From positions 186,001 through 250,000 of the forward strand of contig NZ_JALJRA010000003.1 in NCBI RefSeq assembly GCF_022968135.1: DNA of 64,000 nucleotides, read 5' to 3'. The DNA comes from Pseudorhizobium tarimense. Lineage in GTDB: Bacteria; Pseudomonadota; Alphaproteobacteria; Rhizobiales; Rhizobiaceae. Under the pieces are notes generated by a model, which saw only the letters and a program-made list of their open reading frames with translations, had not been told where the DNA came from and made no database searches. Below are positions 53,409-62,481 of the stretch, piece after piece; the stretch's first letter is position 1; each line of letters starts with the position of its first letter. A program made the position numbers and the translations under genes.

Positions 53409-54394
53409 CAGTAGGTCACCAGTGCCTTGAGAAAACCATCGGGACGGTCGCGGGTGGTATCCAGCGCTACGTCCAGCTGCTCCAGCGGAAAGCGATTGGT
53501 GTAGAGAGAAGATGGATCGAGCCGACCGCTGGCGACTGCTTCAACCGCGTCCCGAATGCCCCGGATGTATTCGGCGGGATCGCGCTCGTGGGCGTTGATC
53601 ACGTCGAGGCCGCGCCAGTTCCACAACTGCATGTTCACCTGGCGGGCACCGTCCTGGTGATAGCCGGCGACGACGAGGCGTCCACGTTCCTTAGTCAGTT
53701 CCGCGGCGAGATCGAGCGGCCACTGCTTGCCCACCGCTTCGATGACACAGTCGCACATCTTCTCATCTGTCAGGCGCTTTACTTCCTCGATGATCTGCCA
53801 GTGATCTTCCATCGGGATGCACTCGGCCGCACCCATGCAACGCGCGACGTCCAGCGAAAACGGGCGGCGGGAAATGGCGATCACCCGCGCACCGGCAGCG
53901 GTTGCGAGCTGGGTCAGCAGCGCGCCGAGGAACCCGATTCCGATGATGGCGACCGTCTGCCCGGCATGAATGTTGCTTCGGCGGAAAATGTTCATCGCGC
54001 AGCCGAGGGGTTCGCCCGGGAACGGCATCCCATCAAGTTCGGCGGGAAGGGGGACCACCTTATCAGCGTCGGCAATGTCGTGTGTCGCATAGGCATGGAA
54101 GGAGAGGGCTGCGACACGGTCGCCCGCTCTCAGTCCTTCGACACCCTCGCCAACCTCGTCAATATGTCCCCAGCCTTCGTGGCCGAGCCCGCCGGGCTCG
54201 GTGGGGAACTGCATCCACTCCGGTCCCGCCCATGGCGTCAGGTTGGACGCACACACGCCGCAGCCTTCCAGCTTGATCCTTACCTGACCATGTCCGGGTT
54301 GCGGCAGTGGCCTTTTCTCGGTTACCATCGTCCCTGGTCCGGTGATGATGGCAGCCTTCATGAGGCTGGTGTCGGTCATGGTCATCACATTCAT
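53408..54394 (-). CDS. Medium-chain dehydrogenase/reductase, zinc-type
   Basis: A 328-residue alcohol-dehydrogenase-like protein. Catalytic zinc ligands appear as Cys in LEGCGVCASNLTPW and His-Glu in GLGHEGWGHID. The nucleotide-binding strand is VAIIGIGFLGALLTQLA. The usual four-cysteine structural zinc lobe is absent. It likely oxidises or reduces a sugar alcohol or keto sugar. It lies divergent from the glycan operon with the Gfo/Idh gene and may supply a precursor. Several ATGs are possible at the start (MNVMTMTDTSLMK); the first is shown. Confidence 0.88.
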   Translation of the reverse strand: MNVMTMTDTSLMKAAIITGPGTMVTEKRPLPQPGHGQVRIKLEGCGVCASNLTPWAGPEWMQFPTEPGGLGHEGWGHIDEVGEGVEGLRAGDRVAALSFHAYATHDIADADKVVPLPAELDGMPFPGEPLGCAMNIFRRSNIHAGQTVAIIGIGFLGALLTQLATAAGARVIAISRRPFSLDVARCMGAAECIPMEDHWQIIEEVKRLTDEKMCDCVIEAVGKQWPLDLAAELTKERGRLVVAGYHQDGARQVNMQLWNWRGLDVINAHERDPAEYIRGIRDAVEAVASGRLDPSSLYTNRFPLEQLDVALDTTRDRPDGFLKALVTY

Positions 54395-54884
54395 CTTCGC
54401 GTGTCTCCCTCATTGAATGCAGGCTGCCGCGCCTCTGCAGCAGGCGCAGCATCGGGGCTTTAACTCCGCGCAGGAGGAGGAGTTCCTGAAGAAGATGAAG
54501 AAGATGATGATGATGCTGGGCTTCCAAACCCTCTCCACATCGACCTCGCTGCCCCGCGCGAATCTGCGTTCGCTACGACGCATGCGCGAAGGGGGCATGC
54601 CAACGTTTTGCCTTCGAAGACATTGGCAAGAGGGCAAGCCGCCCTATCGTTGAAACCGGAGCCGCGCTTACCGCGTCGTGCGAGGTCACACCCCTCGGTG
54701 TCGTCCCCGCTTGCTGCAGACGCGTTCGCCAGCGTCGATGCAGTTCAACAGGTTTCCCGCCAAAACTGGTCGCGGACCGTTGATGAAGACATTGATGACA
54801 AAGATGTTCTTGAAGAAGGAACTTTTCGCTGGCGCACGGGTTCACATCGCAAATCGCAATTTTGTTCCAGCCAAGAGTGATCAC
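54395..54884. other. Divergent intergenic region of the glycan cluster with a purine-rich tract
   Basis: This 490-base stretch lies between the divergent dehydrogenase and epimerase genes and should hold their promoters. It contains a purine-rich, low-complexity tract at 54472-54519 (GAGGAGGAGGAG then repeated GAAGAAGATGAT triplets). One plus-strand frame through it could encode a short basic peptide, but it lacks a ribosome site and I do not call it. No other gene is seen. Confidence 0.45.
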
Positions 54885-55991
54885 ATGTCAACAATTCTAG
54901 TAACGGGTGGGTGCGGGTTCATCGGCCGCCACGTGGCCGAGGAGCTTCTTGCCGCGGGGTACCAGGTGCGCATCCTTGACGCCATGATCGAACAGGTTCA
55001 CGCGGATGCGGAAGCCGACGTTCCGGAACAGGCAGAGGTCATCCGCGCCGACGTTCGCGACAAGGATGCCGTGACGCAGGCACTGCAGGGCGTCGACGGG
55101 GTGGTCCACCTTGCGGCCGAAGTCGGCGTGGGTCAGTCGATGTACGAGATCGCCCGCTATGTCGGCGGCAACGACCTCGGAACAGCCGTGCTACTGGAGG
55201 CGATGATCGGCCTGCCGGTCCGCCGCATTGTCGTGGCATCCTCGATGAGCGTCTACGGCGAAGGACTTTATGCAACCGACAACGGTGAGCCGATCGGCTT
55301 CATCCGCCGCAAGCCCGCACAGGTTCGGCAGGGCCGCTGGGAGCCGCAAGGCCCAAATGGCGAGACGCTGACGCCGATCGCGACAGACGAGAACAAGCCG
55401 GTCGATCTTGCTTCCATCTATGCGCTGACCAAGTATGCGCAGGAGAAGCAGGTGTTGATCTTCGGCGAGGCCTACAACGTGGAGGCGGTGGCGCTTCGCC
55501 TGTTCAACGTGTACGGCGCCGGCCAGGCGCTCTCCAATCCCTACACCGGGGTTCTTGCGAATTTCGCATCGCGGCTTGCCAACAATCAGCCGCCGACGAT
55601 CTTCGAGGACGGCCAGCAGCGCCGCGATTTCGTCCATGTCCGCGATGTCGCCCGCGCCTTCCGGCTGGCACTGGAACAGCCGAGCGCGAACGGCCACGTG
55701 ATCAATATCGGCAGCGGCCAAGCCTACACCGTCGAGGAGGTCGCCACGCTGCTCGCGGAGGCCATGGGGGTTCCCGAGATCAAGCCGGAGATCATGAACA
55801 AGGCGCGCTCCGGCGATATCCGCAACTGCTTTGCAGACATTTCGAAGGCGCGCGATCTCCTCGGCTTTAAGCCGCAATACAAGCTGGAACATTCGCTGGG
55901 TCCGTTCGTGGAGTGGGTGCGCGGCACCGGCGCAATCGACCGCGGCGCAGAGATGCGTCGCCAGCTTGAAGAGCGGGGACTGGTATCATGA
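54885..55991 (+). CDS. NAD-dependent sugar epimerase/dehydratase
   Basis: A 368-residue extended SDR enzyme: glycine motif LVTGGCGFIGRHVAEEL, HLAAEVGVGQSMYEI, and the catalytic YALTK (in IYALTKYAQEK), with the GNDLGTAVLLEAM segment. It should act on a nucleotide sugar, for instance as a 4-epimerase or dehydratase. The ATG at 54885 (MSTILVTGGCG) is chosen at the fold start; a longer reading from 54678 is unlikely. It opens the right-hand glycan operon and overlaps the next gene by four bases. Confidence 0.9.
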   Translation: MSTILVTGGCGFIGRHVAEELLAAGYQVRILDAMIEQVHADAEADVPEQAEVIRADVRDKDAVTQALQGVDGVVHLAAEVGVGQSMYEIARYVGGNDLGTAVLLEAMIGLPVRRIVVASSMSVYGEGLYATDNGEPIGFIRRKPAQVRQGRWEPQGPNGETLTPIATDENKPVDLASIYALTKYAQEKQVLIFGEAYNVEAVALRLFNVYGAGQALSNPYTGVLANFASRLANNQPPTIFEDGQQRRDFVHVRDVARAFRLALEQPSANGHVINIGSGQAYTVEEVATLLAEAMGVPEIKPEIMNKARSGDIRNCFADISKARDLLGFKPQYKLEHSLGPFVEWVRGTGAIDRGAEMRRQLEERGLVS

Positions 55992-58027
55992 GCAAATCGG
56001 ACACTTCGGCCAGCAGCATCGGGTCGAAGCAGTTCGGCTTTGTCGAATGGTTTCGGCCGGGAGAATACGAGCGGACGGAGGAGGTGTTGCCGCGCCTGCT
56101 CTCGTCGGGCGCATCCTATCTGAGGACGCATCTGTCCTGGGCTGAATATCTGGCCCCGGGTGGCGAGGAGTGGTTCGACTGGCTGATCCCGCAGATCGGC
56201 TCGAAAATCGACCTGTTGCCCTGTGTTCATTACACCCCACCCTCGATGTCGCGAACGGGCCGTGCATCCGGCGCGCCGAAGGACCTGAAGTCCTACGCCG
56301 ATTTCATCGATCACGTGCTGACGCGCTACGGCAAGCATTTCCGCCACATCGAGTTGTGGAACGAGCCGAACAATCTTCTCGACTGGGACTGGCGCGAGGA
56401 CGGCGACTTCCAGCTGTTCTGCGAGATGGTGGGTGGCGCCGCCTATTGGGCCCAGCAGCGCGGCTTCAAGCCAGTCCTCGGCGGCCCTTGCCCCTTCGAC
56501 CCTTACTGGCTGAACCTGATGGGCGAGCGCGGCGTGCTGGGTGTGGTCGATGCCGTTGGTTTCCATGGTTTCCCAGGCACCTGGGACAGTGAGGAAGGCA
56601 GCTGGGGCGGCTGGGACATGCATCTGGGCGAGATGCGCCGCATCCTCGACCGCTACAATGCGAAGACCGAGATCTGGGTGACCGAAACCGGCTATTCGAC
56701 CTGGCGCAAGGACGAGATGGAGCAGGTTCGTCGATTTGCGAAGGCGCTCGAGGTGCCGGCGGACCGCCTCTACTGGTATGCTTGGGCCGACGTGCCACCG
56801 AATGTCGCAGTCCAGGAAGGTCTCTGGTTCGACCCGCGTCACTATCACCTCGGCGCGGAGACCCATGACGGACAGCCAAAACTTCTCGCCCGTCTTCTGA
56901 CAGAGGGGGGCGTCGAGCGTGTGCGCGAGGTGACAGAGTTCCCGGCGCCTCGCATCGCCAATGGCGCTGCCCCGATCGTCATCACGGGCGGCAGCGGCTT
57001 CATTGGGTCCAATCTCGCCGACAGCTTCCTGAGTGAGGGCGCGGATGTCGTTATTCTGGACAACCTCGGCCGGCCGGGCGTCGACCAAAACCTTGCGTGG
57101 TTGAGGGAGCGTCACGGCGAGCGGGTGCATCCTTATCTGGCCGACATCCGTGACATGCGCGGGATCGAAGCTGCCTTTACCGATGCCAAGGCGGTCTTCC
57201 ATCTGGCAGCACAGACGGCGGTGACGACGAGCCTTGTCCACCCGATCGATGACTTCGAGGCCAATGCCCGTGGCACCATCAATGTCCTTGAGGCCGTCCG
57301 AAAGGCCGGCAAGCAGGCGCCGGTGATCTTCGCCAGCACCAACAAGGTCTACGGTGCACTGGAAGACCTCCAGATGCTGGAGCTGGACGACCGGTACATT
57401 CCGGCAGACGAGGCAATCAGGGCGCACGGCATCGATGAGCAGCGGCCGCTTTCCTTCTGCACGCCTTACGGCTGCTCCAAGGGGGTCGCCGATCAGTATG
57501 TGTTGGACTACGCCAAGTCCTTTGACATCCCGAGTGCGGTGCTCCGGATGAGCTGCATCTACGGGCCGCGTCAGTTCGGTACGGAGGACCAGGGCTGGGT
57601 TGCCCATTTCCTGATCCGTGCTCTGGCTGGCGATGCGATCTCGGTCTATGGCGACGGCAAGCAGGTTCGAGACATTCTTCATGTCGACGATGCCGTGGCC
57701 GCCTACCGTGCCGCCCTCGGCTCCATCGAGCAGGTGAGGGGACGCGTCTTCAACCTCGGCGGCGGCCCGCATAACTCCGTGAGCATTCTGGGTGTGCTTC
57801 GCGAGATCGAGAAGCTGACCGGCCATCCGTTGCAGACGTCATTCGGCCCTTGGCGCGCCGGCGATCAGTTCTTCTTCGTCGCCGATACGCGGAAGCTCGA
57901 GCGCGATCTCGGCTGGCAGGCGAGGGTGCGCTGGCGGAGCGGCATGCGCCACCTGGCTGAGTGGTTGGTCGAGCATCGCTTCGGCGGACGTCCCATCCTC
58001 AGCGAACAGAAGAGGATCCCGGCGTGA
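55988..58027 (+). CDS. Glycoside hydrolase-like domain fused to NAD-dependent sugar epimerase
   Basis: A 679-residue fusion. Residues 1 to about 310 look like a clan-A TIM-barrel glycoside hydrolase (GH39/GH5-like) with candidate acid/base Glu126 in ELWNEPNN and nucleophile Glu233 in WVTETGYS. Residues from about 328 form an extended SDR enzyme with ITGGSGFIGSN (331-340 region), QTAVTTSLVHPIDDFE and YGCSK, resembling CDP-paratose or UDP-sugar epimerases. The hydrolase part lacks a signal peptide, so both halves are cytoplasmic. It starts within the previous stop (ATGA). The joining of hydrolysis and epimerisation in one chain is unusual. Confidence 0.85.
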   Translation: MSKSDTSASSIGSKQFGFVEWFRPGEYERTEEVLPRLLSSGASYLRTHLSWAEYLAPGGEEWFDWLIPQIGSKIDLLPCVHYTPPSMSRTGRASGAPKDLKSYADFIDHVLTRYGKHFRHIELWNEPNNLLDWDWREDGDFQLFCEMVGGAAYWAQQRGFKPVLGGPCPFDPYWLNLMGERGVLGVVDAVGFHGFPGTWDSEEGSWGGWDMHLGEMRRILDRYNAKTEIWVTETGYSTWRKDEMEQVRRFAKALEVPADRLYWYAWADVPPNVAVQEGLWFDPRHYHLGAETHDGQPKLLARLLTEGGVERVREVTEFPAPRIANGAAPIVITGGSGFIGSNLADSFLSEGADVVILDNLGRPGVDQNLAWLRERHGERVHPYLADIRDMRGIEAAFTDAKAVFHLAAQTAVTTSLVHPIDDFEANARGTINVLEAVRKAGKQAPVIFASTNKVYGALEDLQMLELDDRYIPADEAIRAHGIDEQRPLSFCTPYGCSKGVADQYVLDYAKSFDIPSAVLRMSCIYGPRQFGTEDQGWVAHFLIRALAGDAISVYGDGKQVRDILHVDDAVAAYRAALGSIEQVRGRVFNLGGGPHNSVSILGVLREIEKLTGHPLQTSFGPWRAGDQFFFVADTRKLERDLGWQARVRWRSGMRHLAEWLVEHRFGGRPILSEQKRIPA

Positions 58028-59139
58028 CGCAGCAGATGCCTTCCCTGAACGGCATGCGGCTTCTCATGACGGTCGACGCGATCGGCGGCGTCTGGCGCTA
58101 CGCGATGGATCTGGCGTCCGGCCTGCGGCGGCTTGGGGTGGAGACATTGTTCGTCTGCCTCGGCCCGGCGCCCTCGGACGATAAGGTGGAGGAGGCGAGC
58201 CGGATCGGTCGGCTGGTCCACCTCGACGCTCCACTGGACTGGCTGGCAGCAGACAGGCAAGCGCTTGCAGATCTACCGGCTCGCATTGCAAAACTGGGCT
58301 GCCGCGAGCGGGCAGAAGTCCTTCATCTGAACCTCCCGTCACAAGCTGCAGATATCGCCACAGATATTCCAGTTGTGACCGTTTCGCATTCCTGTGTCGT
58401 CACCTGGTTTTCAGGCGTCCGCAACACCTCGGTGCCGGAGGATTGGCGGTGGCAGCAGGAATTGAACCGTGCAGGCTTCGACCACGCCGCTGTCGTTGTT
58501 TCACCCAGCGCGAGCCATGCAGCAATGCTGGACGCTGCCTATGGCACGATCCCTCAGTTGAGGGTCGTCTATAATGGCAGCCGCCTCGAAAACGCTTTAG
58601 CGGAAAAGCAGGATCTCGTCTTTGCCGCCGGCCGTTGGTGGGATGACGGCAAGAACGGCGCAGTTCTGGAAGAGGCCGCGCCCTTAATCCGCTGGCCGCT
58701 GCTGATGGCGGGTGCAAATGCCGGGCCGAATGGCCAGCATCTGCTGATCGAGCACGCGCTGCATCGAGGAGAGCTCACGCACTCGCAGACCGTCTCGCTG
58801 ATGCGCGAAGCGAAGATCGTCGTCTCCCCCTCGGTCTACGAGCCATTCGGTCTTGCGCCGCTGGAGGCGGCGCGCGCTGGCGCAGCACTCGTTCTCTCGG
58901 ACATCCCGACTTATCGCGAGCTTTGGTCAGACTGCGCATGCTTCTTCGATCCGCACGATCCCCAGGCACTTGCCGCCGCCGTCAACCGGTTGGGGGAGGA
59001 TGCCGACCTGCGCGCCGGGCTCGCGGTGAAAGCTTACGACCGCTCTCTCGACTTCACGATTGATGCACAGACGCAGGCGATGGCGAGGATCTACGCCGAA
59101 CTGCGCACGCAAAACAAAACACTGACTGCCGCGGAGTAG
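58024..59139 (+). CDS. GT4-like glycosyltransferase
   Basis: A 371-residue GT-B glycosyltransferase. The N-terminal domain begins MRLLMTVDAIGGVWRYAMDLASG, and the C-terminal donor domain has VSPSVYEPFGLAPLEAARAG, the EX7E-type motif of GT4. It probably transfers a nucleotide-linked sugar in the cytoplasm. The start is a GTG at 58024 that overlaps the previous stop (GTGA); an ATG 12 bases later (58036) is an alternative. Part of the glycan operon. Confidence 0.88.
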   Translation: MTQQMPSLNGMRLLMTVDAIGGVWRYAMDLASGLRRLGVETLFVCLGPAPSDDKVEEASRIGRLVHLDAPLDWLAADRQALADLPARIAKLGCRERAEVLHLNLPSQAADIATDIPVVTVSHSCVVTWFSGVRNTSVPEDWRWQQELNRAGFDHAAVVVSPSASHAAMLDAAYGTIPQLRVVYNGSRLENALAEKQDLVFAAGRWWDDGKNGAVLEEAAPLIRWPLLMAGANAGPNGQHLLIEHALHRGELTHSQTVSLMREAKIVVSPSVYEPFGLAPLEAARAGAALVLSDIPTYRELWSDCACFFDPHDPQALAAAVNRLGEDADLRAGLAVKAYDRSLDFTIDAQTQAMARIYAELRTQNKTLTAAE

Positions 59140-59141
59140 AC

Positions 59142-60272
59142 ATGCGCTTCATCTTCTATACCCACTCGCTCGTTTCCGACTGGAACCACGGGAACGCACA
59201 TTTCCTGCGCGGCGTGATGCGCGACCTCATCCGCCGCGGGCATGAGGCCGTCGCTCTGGAACCCGAAGGTGCATGGAGTCGCGAGAATCTTGTTCGCGAT
59301 CAGGGACAGGCGGCGGTTGATCGCTTCTATGCCACCTTTCCTGAGTTGAAGAGCGAGATCTATGGCACGCACTTTGACCACGAGGCTGCTCTGGACGGAG
59401 CTGACGTGGTCGTTGTCCATGAGTGGACGGATCCTGCGCTGGTCCAGCGGGTCGGGCAAATCCGTCGTGACGGCGGGCGCTTTACTCTGCTCTTTCACGA
59501 CACTCACCATCGTGCAGTGTCCGCCGAGGAGGATATCGCCAGCCTCGACCTCAGCGATTACAACGGCGTGCTCGCCTTTGGCGAAACCTTGCGGGAGCGC
59601 TACCTGAAGGCCGGCTGGGGGCGCAACGTCTTCACCTGGCACGAGGCGGCCGATGCAAGCCTCTTCAAACCCATGCCGGATGTCGGAAAGACCGGAGATC
59701 TGATCTGGATCGGAAACTGGGGCGACGGTGAGCGGACGGCCGAGATCGCTGAGTTTCTGGTGCGCCCGGCAAAGGAGCTTGCGCTGAGGACGACCGTGCG
59801 CGGTGTCCGCTATCCAGAGGCAGCCCTGGCGTCGCTCAGCGATGCTGGCATCAGTTACGGCGGCTGGATCGCCAATGCCGACGCTCCGCTGGCGTTTGCC
59901 CGCCACCGGGTGACCATGCACATCCCGCGGCGGCCTTACGTACAAAACCTTCCGGGGATCCCGACCATTCGGGTCTTCGAGGCGCTGGCATGCGGGATAC
60001 CATTGATCTCAGCGCCCTGGGACGACGCCGAGCAGCTCTTCCGCCCAGCGAAGGATTACCTTGTCGCCCGCAACGGCGATGAAATGAAGCAGAGCCTGAA
60101 GCGCGTTCTCGAGGATCGGGAGCTGGCACGTGAGCTATCCCTTTCCGGGCTGGAGACAATCCGGGCGCGACATACGTGCCGGCACCGGGTGGATGAACTG
60201 CTGAGCGTGCTTGCCACCTGCGGCACCGCCGGAGTTACCCGGCAGATCGAAACGCCGGAGGCTGCGGAATGA
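59142..60272 (+). CDS. CgeB-like glycosyltransferase 1
   Basis: A 376-residue GT-B protein of the CgeB/Glyco_trans_1_2 type. The start MRFIFYTHSLVSDWNHGNAH is a conserved form of this group, and the C-terminal donor-binding block reads RVFEALACGIPLISAPW. CgeB is known from Bacillus spore crust glycosylation; related proteins occur in many proteobacterial glycan clusters. It begins two bases after the previous stop and overlaps the next CgeB-like gene by four bases. Confidence 0.85.
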   Translation: MRFIFYTHSLVSDWNHGNAHFLRGVMRDLIRRGHEAVALEPEGAWSRENLVRDQGQAAVDRFYATFPELKSEIYGTHFDHEAALDGADVVVVHEWTDPALVQRVGQIRRDGGRFTLLFHDTHHRAVSAEEDIASLDLSDYNGVLAFGETLRERYLKAGWGRNVFTWHEAADASLFKPMPDVGKTGDLIWIGNWGDGERTAEIAEFLVRPAKELALRTTVRGVRYPEAALASLSDAGISYGGWIANADAPLAFARHRVTMHIPRRPYVQNLPGIPTIRVFEALACGIPLISAPWDDAEQLFRPAKDYLVARNGDEMKQSLKRVLEDRELARELSLSGLETIRARHTCRHRVDELLSVLATCGTAGVTRQIETPEAAE

Positions 60273-61357
60273 AGATTGCTTTCTACGGATCAAGCCTGGT
60301 TTCAGCCTACTGGAATGGTGCCGCGACCTACTACCGCGGGCTGCTTCGGGCGCTTGCCGCAAAGGGGTATGACATCACCTTCTACGAGCCTGACGTCTAT
60401 GACCGACAGAAGAACCGTGACATCGACCCGCCGGAGTGGTGCAAGGTCGTCGTCTATGACGGCACGATCGATGCGCTGAAGGCGGTGACGGCGGAGGCCG
60501 CAGCAGCGGATGTCGTCGTGAAAGCGAGCGGCGTAGGCTTTGAGGATGATTTTCTGCTCGAGGACCTGCTGCGCCATGCCAGTGCCGATGCTCTGAAGAT
60601 CTTCTGGGATGTCGACGCACCGGCTACGCTTGCGGAGGTGCGGGCGGCGCCCGACCACCCGCTGCGGGCCGCGCTCCAACAGCTGGACATGGTGCTCACC
60701 TATGGCGGCGGCGATCCTGTCGTGGACGCCTACCGGTTCATCGGCGCACGCGATTGTATCCCGATCTACAATGCGCTGGATCCGGACACCCACCATCCTG
60801 TGCCGGCGGACCGACGCTTTGGCGCCGACCTCGGCTTTCTCGGAAACCGCCTGCCGGATCGCGAAGCTCGCGTCGAGCACTTCTTCCTCGAGCCCGCGGG
60901 ACGTCTTCCTGACCAGACGTTTCTGCTTGGCGGCTCCGGCTGGCAAGACAAGCCGATGTCGGGGAACGTGAAGTATACCGGTCACGTCTCGACCCGCGAC
61001 CACAATGCCTTCAATGTGACGCCCAAGGCGGTGCTCAACATTTCCCGCGCGAGCATGGCCGAGAACGGGTTCTCCCCCGCGACCCGCGTCTTCGAAGCGG
61101 CCGGTGCGGGCGGGTGCCTGATCACCGACTATTGGGAAGGCATCGAGCTTTTCCTGAAGCCGGACGAAGAAGTGCTGGTTGCCCGCGACGGACAGGACGT
61201 GGCGGATATCCTTGCCGATCTCTCGGATGAGCGAGCAGACATGATCGGACAGCGGGCACTGCAACGGGTTCTTTCCGAACATACCTACGCTCATCGTGCC
61301 CAGACGGTCGACACGCTCTTTCGGCACCATGCGGCGAAACTGGAGGCGGCCGAATGA
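60269..61357 (+). CDS. CgeB-like glycosyltransferase 2
   Basis: A 362-residue paralogue of the previous gene. It begins MKIAFYGSSLVSAYWNGAAT and has the donor block TRVFEAAGAGGCLITDYW, in line with the CgeB family. Its middle region (LGFLGNRLPDREARVEHFFLE type) is a recognisable CgeB strand pattern. It overlaps both neighbours by four bases, so translation is coupled along the row. Substrate unknown. Confidence 0.86.
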   Translation: MKIAFYGSSLVSAYWNGAATYYRGLLRALAAKGYDITFYEPDVYDRQKNRDIDPPEWCKVVVYDGTIDALKAVTAEAAAADVVVKASGVGFEDDFLLEDLLRHASADALKIFWDVDAPATLAEVRAAPDHPLRAALQQLDMVLTYGGGDPVVDAYRFIGARDCIPIYNALDPDTHHPVPADRRFGADLGFLGNRLPDREARVEHFFLEPAGRLPDQTFLLGGSGWQDKPMSGNVKYTGHVSTRDHNAFNVTPKAVLNISRASMAENGFSPATRVFEAAGAGGCLITDYWEGIELFLKPDEEVLVARDGQDVADILADLSDERADMIGQRALQRVLSEHTYAHRAQTVDTLFRHHAAKLEAAE

Positions 61358-62469
61358 CGAAGCAACTCGATATCGTCATTCTGGGTCTCTCGCTCTCGTC
61401 CTCCTGGGGAAACGGCCACGCAACCACATTTCGCGCTCTTCTAGGCGGGCTCCACGAAGACGGACACCGAGTGCTGTTCTTGGAAAGAGACGTGCCCTGG
61501 TATGCAGGTCAACGCGATCTGCCGGAGCCGGATTTCTGCGACCTGCAATACTATTCAAGCATTGAGCAGCTGCTTTCTCTCTATGCGGATCGGATCCGTT
61601 CTGCGGACGCTGTTGTCATCGGGTCCTACGTTCCCGAAGGGGTGCAGGTCATCGACCAGGTCGCTTCACTTTCTCCGCGACGGTTGTGCTTCTACGACAT
61701 CGACACTCCGGTGACGTTGGCTAAGCTCGATCGCAGTGACGAGGAATATCTGGCGCGGCGTCAGATCCCTCTTTTTGATACCTATTTCTCCTTCTCCGGA
61801 GGAGAGGTGCTGGATCGGTTGGAAACGAATTATGGCTCGCGCAATTCAGTGGCCCTCTACTGCTCGGTCGATGCTTCGCGATACGGCAACAGCGGCGAAC
61901 CATTCGAATGGGAGCTCGGCTATCTGGGCACCTATAGCCCGGACCGGCAACCGACCGTCGAGCGGCTGCTTGTCGAGGTAGCGCGCCGTATGCCGGAGAA
62001 GCGCTTTGTCGTGGCTGGGCCGCAATATCCGGATGACATAAACTGGCCGCAGAATGTCGAGCGGATCGATCATCTGCCGCCGGCCGAACATGCTTCCTTC
62101 TATAGTCGTCAGCGCTTTACGCTGAATGTCACCCGCGCCGACATGATTGCCGCCGGCTGGTCGCCGAGCGTGCGGCTGTTTGAAGCCGCCGCCTGCGGCA
62201 CGCCGATCATCAGCGATTACTGGCGCGGACTGGATGAGCTCTTGCCGCATGGCGAGGCCATCATCATCGCTCACGGGACGGAGGACGTGGTGGAAGCGCT
62301 CTCCAATATCGACGAGCAGAAGCGCGACGCCATTGCCGGCTCTGCACGCGACATTGTGCTTCAGGGGCATACCGGATTGGCTCGGTCGCGCGAACTCGTG
62401 GAGGCGCTGCGGGCGCTTCAACCGCAGCCGAGGGTGGAACAAGCCGCCCGGCAACGCATTTCAGCATAA
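61354..62469 (+). CDS. CgeB-like glycosyltransferase 3
   Basis: A 371-residue third CgeB-like protein. It starts with LDIVILGLSLSSSWGNGHAT and has the donor block VRLFEAAACGTPIISDYW. The N-terminal and donor blocks resemble those of the preceding two genes, but the sequences are clearly diverged, so each may add a different sugar or act on a different acceptor. Four-base overlap with the previous gene; 12 bases before the UXS-like gene. Confidence 0.86.
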   Translation: MTKQLDIVILGLSLSSSWGNGHATTFRALLGGLHEDGHRVLFLERDVPWYAGQRDLPEPDFCDLQYYSSIEQLLSLYADRIRSADAVVIGSYVPEGVQVIDQVASLSPRRLCFYDIDTPVTLAKLDRSDEEYLARRQIPLFDTYFSFSGGEVLDRLETNYGSRNSVALYCSVDASRYGNSGEPFEWELGYLGTYSPDRQPTVERLLVEVARRMPEKRFVVAGPQYPDDINWPQNVERIDHLPPAEHASFYSRQRFTLNVTRADMIAAGWSPSVRLFEAAACGTPIISDYWRGLDELLPHGEAIIIAHGTEDVVEALSNIDEQKRDAIAGSARDIVLQGHTGLARSRELVEALRALQPQPRVEQAARQRISA

Positions 62470-62481
62470 AAGGGGCAAAAC

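Noticed and set aside
54417..54653. Possible 78-codon gene through the purine-rich tract
   Set aside because: It lacks a ribosome binding site, its sequence is low-complexity in the middle, and no family resemblance is seen.
55724..57826. Open frame of 700 codons on the minus strand, antisense to the epimerase and fusion genes
   Set aside because: No recognisable domain or ribosome site; the plus-strand genes have clear motifs and coupled starts, so this is a codon-bias shadow.
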